64,000 bases of DNA from Polynucleobacter sp. MWH-P3-07-1 (lineage in GTDB: Bacteria > Pseudomonadota > Gammaproteobacteria > Burkholderiales > Burkholderiaceae). The stretch spans positions 1,379,983 through 1,443,982 of the forward strand of contig NZ_CP061296.1 in NCBI RefSeq assembly GCF_018687555.1, written 5' to 3'. Below the pieces are notes generated by a model, which did no database searches, had not been told where the DNA came from, and worked only from the letters and a program-made list of their open reading frames with translations. Every line of letters begins with the position of its first letter. The first letter of the stretch is position 1. Below, in pieces: positions 63,061 through 64,000 of this stretch. Position numbers and translations under genes: made by a program.

Positions 63061-64000
63061 ATGTCAAACCTTACCGCGATTTCCTACCTCATTTCTTCAG
63101 TGCTATTTATCTTGGCGCTGAAGGGCCTGTCCTCACCAACCACCTCACGCCAAGGCAATACCTTCGGCATGATCGGGATGTTGTTAGCCGTAATTACCAC
63201 TTTCTTTGTTGCTGACTTCAAGCCAGCCTTTTCCTTAATTATTGGGGCGATTGTGGCTGGCGCCATCATTGGTACTCTGGCAGCAAAACGGGTACAGATG
63301 ACCAAGATGCCAGAGCTAGTTGCTCTCATGCACTCCTTTGTTGGACTCTCGGCTGTCTTGATTGCAGTAGCTGCAGTTTTTAATCCAGCACATGAGCATA
63401 CTGGCGCTCAAAAGATTGAGTTATTTATCGGGGCATTCATTGGCGCAATTACCTTTACCGCTTCTGTGATTGCCTTCGGCAAACTGTCAGGCAAAGTCAG
63501 CGGCAAACCAGTGAGCTTTGCTGGACAGCATTTGCTAAATCTGATCTTGGCACTTGCCATGATCGGAAGTGGTATTGCTTACTTTATGGCAGATAGTCAC
63601 GCCGCCTTTATGGCCATGTGCGCAATTGCTTTAGTACTCGGTGTAACCTTGATCATCCCAATTGGTGGCGCAGATATGCCTGTTGTGGTCTCCATGCTGA
63701 ATAGTTACTCTGGATGGGCAGCGGCCGGCATTGGTTTCACACTAAATAACCCCGTATTGATTATTGCTGGTGCATGCGTTGGCTCTTCCGGCGCCATTCT
63801 TTCTTACATCATGTGTAAGGCTATGAATCGCTCCATCCTTGCCGTGTTGCTTGGTGGTTTTGGTGCTGAAGCGGCTGCAGGTGGTGGCGATGATGGCGGC
63901 CCGAAGAATTACAAAACAGGCTCACCAGAAGATGCGGCCTTCCTGATGGAAAACGCTGACACTGTGATTATTGTCCCTGGTTATGGCTTGGCCGTAGCAA
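63061..64000 (+). CDS. pntB: NAD(P) transhydrogenase subunit beta, 5' part (cut by window end)
   Basis: Beta subunit with membrane domain II and NADP-binding domain III. About 313 residues are visible of roughly 460. The N-terminal hydrophobic helices, MPELVALMHSFVGLSAVLIA and MPVVVSMLNSYSGWAAAGIGF are conserved, and the visible part ends at GYGLAVA, the start of the NADP-binding motif of domain III. The stop codon is beyond the window. Confidence 0.95.
   Translation, partial: MSNLTAISYLISSVLFILALKGLSSPTTSRQGNTFGMIGMLLAVITTFFVADFKPAFSLIIGAIVAGAIIGTLAAKRVQMTKMPELVALMHSFVGLSAVLIAVAAVFNPAHEHTGAQKIELFIGAFIGAITFTASVIAFGKLSGKVSGKPVSFAGQHLLNLILALAMIGSGIAYFMADSHAAFMAMCAIALVLGVTLIIPIGGADMPVVVSMLNSYSGWAAAGIGFTLNNPVLIIAGACVGSSGAILSYIMCKAMNRSILAVLLGGFGAEAAAGGGDDGGPKNYKTGSPEDAAFLMENADTVIIVPGYGLAVA

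Overview
The window reads as an ordinary, gene-dense stretch of a betaproteobacterial core chromosome. Protein sequences and gene order (lspA-coaBC-dut, clpS-clpA, purM-hda-pcnB-folK, hrcA-hemH-grpE-dnaK-dnaJ, nadK-recN, glnE-yhdP-nit-tldD, recG-oxyR-ubiA, queA-tgt-yajC-secDF) point to the order Burkholderiales. The small intergenic gaps, moderate base composition and protein style suggest a Polynucleobacter-type freshwater bacterium; that genus call is an inference from memory, not from a search. I see no mobile element, phage, CRISPR array, tRNA or rRNA gene, and nothing that looks recently acquired.

Layout. 1-3.9 kb: 3' part of ileS, then lspA, coaBC and dut. 4-6.9 kb (minus): clpS-clpA followed by a 77-residue protein resembling chlamydial histone Hc1. 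7.1-8.3 kb: a cold-shock gene with a long leader, a secreted DUF192 protein and ppnP. 8.3-11.3 kb: argF-argG (with ppnP), a DUF3579 protein and rpsT. 11.5-15.6 kb: murJ, a SirB1-like protein, a DedA protein and miaA. 15.6-22 kb: purM divergent from an AI-2E/PerM-like gene, hda, a HAD phosphatase, pcnB, folK and panB. 22-28.1 kb (minus): the heat-shock block hrcA, hemH, grpE, dnaK, dnaJ, with two textbook sigma-32 promoters. 28.1-40.1 kb: nadK, recN, glnE, a giant AsmA/YhdP-like protein, a nitrilase-family amidase and tldD. 40.1-47.4 kb: a DAHP synthase gene, a cobalamin adenosyltransferase gene, the glycolate oxidase operon glcDEF, yggS and proC. 47.4-51.2 kb (minus): recG-oxyR-ubiA. 51.3-56.8 kb: queA, tgt, yajC, secD, secF. 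56.8-64 kb: purB-waaA, a GST, mnmA and the split transhydrogenase genes pntAA-pntAB-pntB (cut by the window end). No gap between genes exceeds 300 bases; the largest, about 286 bases, lies between clpS and the cold-shock gene.

The genes serve housekeeping: translation and tRNA modification (ileS, miaA, queA, tgt, mnmA, rpsT), protein quality control (ClpAS, DnaKJ/GrpE, TldD), export and envelope (LspA, MurJ, YajC/SecDF, WaaA, YhdP), cofactors (CoaBC, PanB, FolK, NadK, HemH, UbiA, PduO-type), nitrogen and amino acids (ArgFG, GlnE, ProC, DAHP synthase), and redox balance (OxyR, Pnt, glycolate oxidase).

I did not find a new multi-gene system. The most interesting signal is regulatory. At least eight genes that begin transcription units (clpS, miaA, nadK, yhdP-like, aroG-like, pduO-type, glcD, GST) have a -10-like hexamer 5-8 bases upstream of the start codon and no clear Shine-Dalgarno sequence, which predicts leaderless mRNAs. 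Other points are a duplicated hairpin arm overlapping the DAHP synthase start codon, the Hc1-like protein, an N-terminally short PerM homologue, a cysteine-free SirB1 protein, and convergent genes whose 3' ends overlap.
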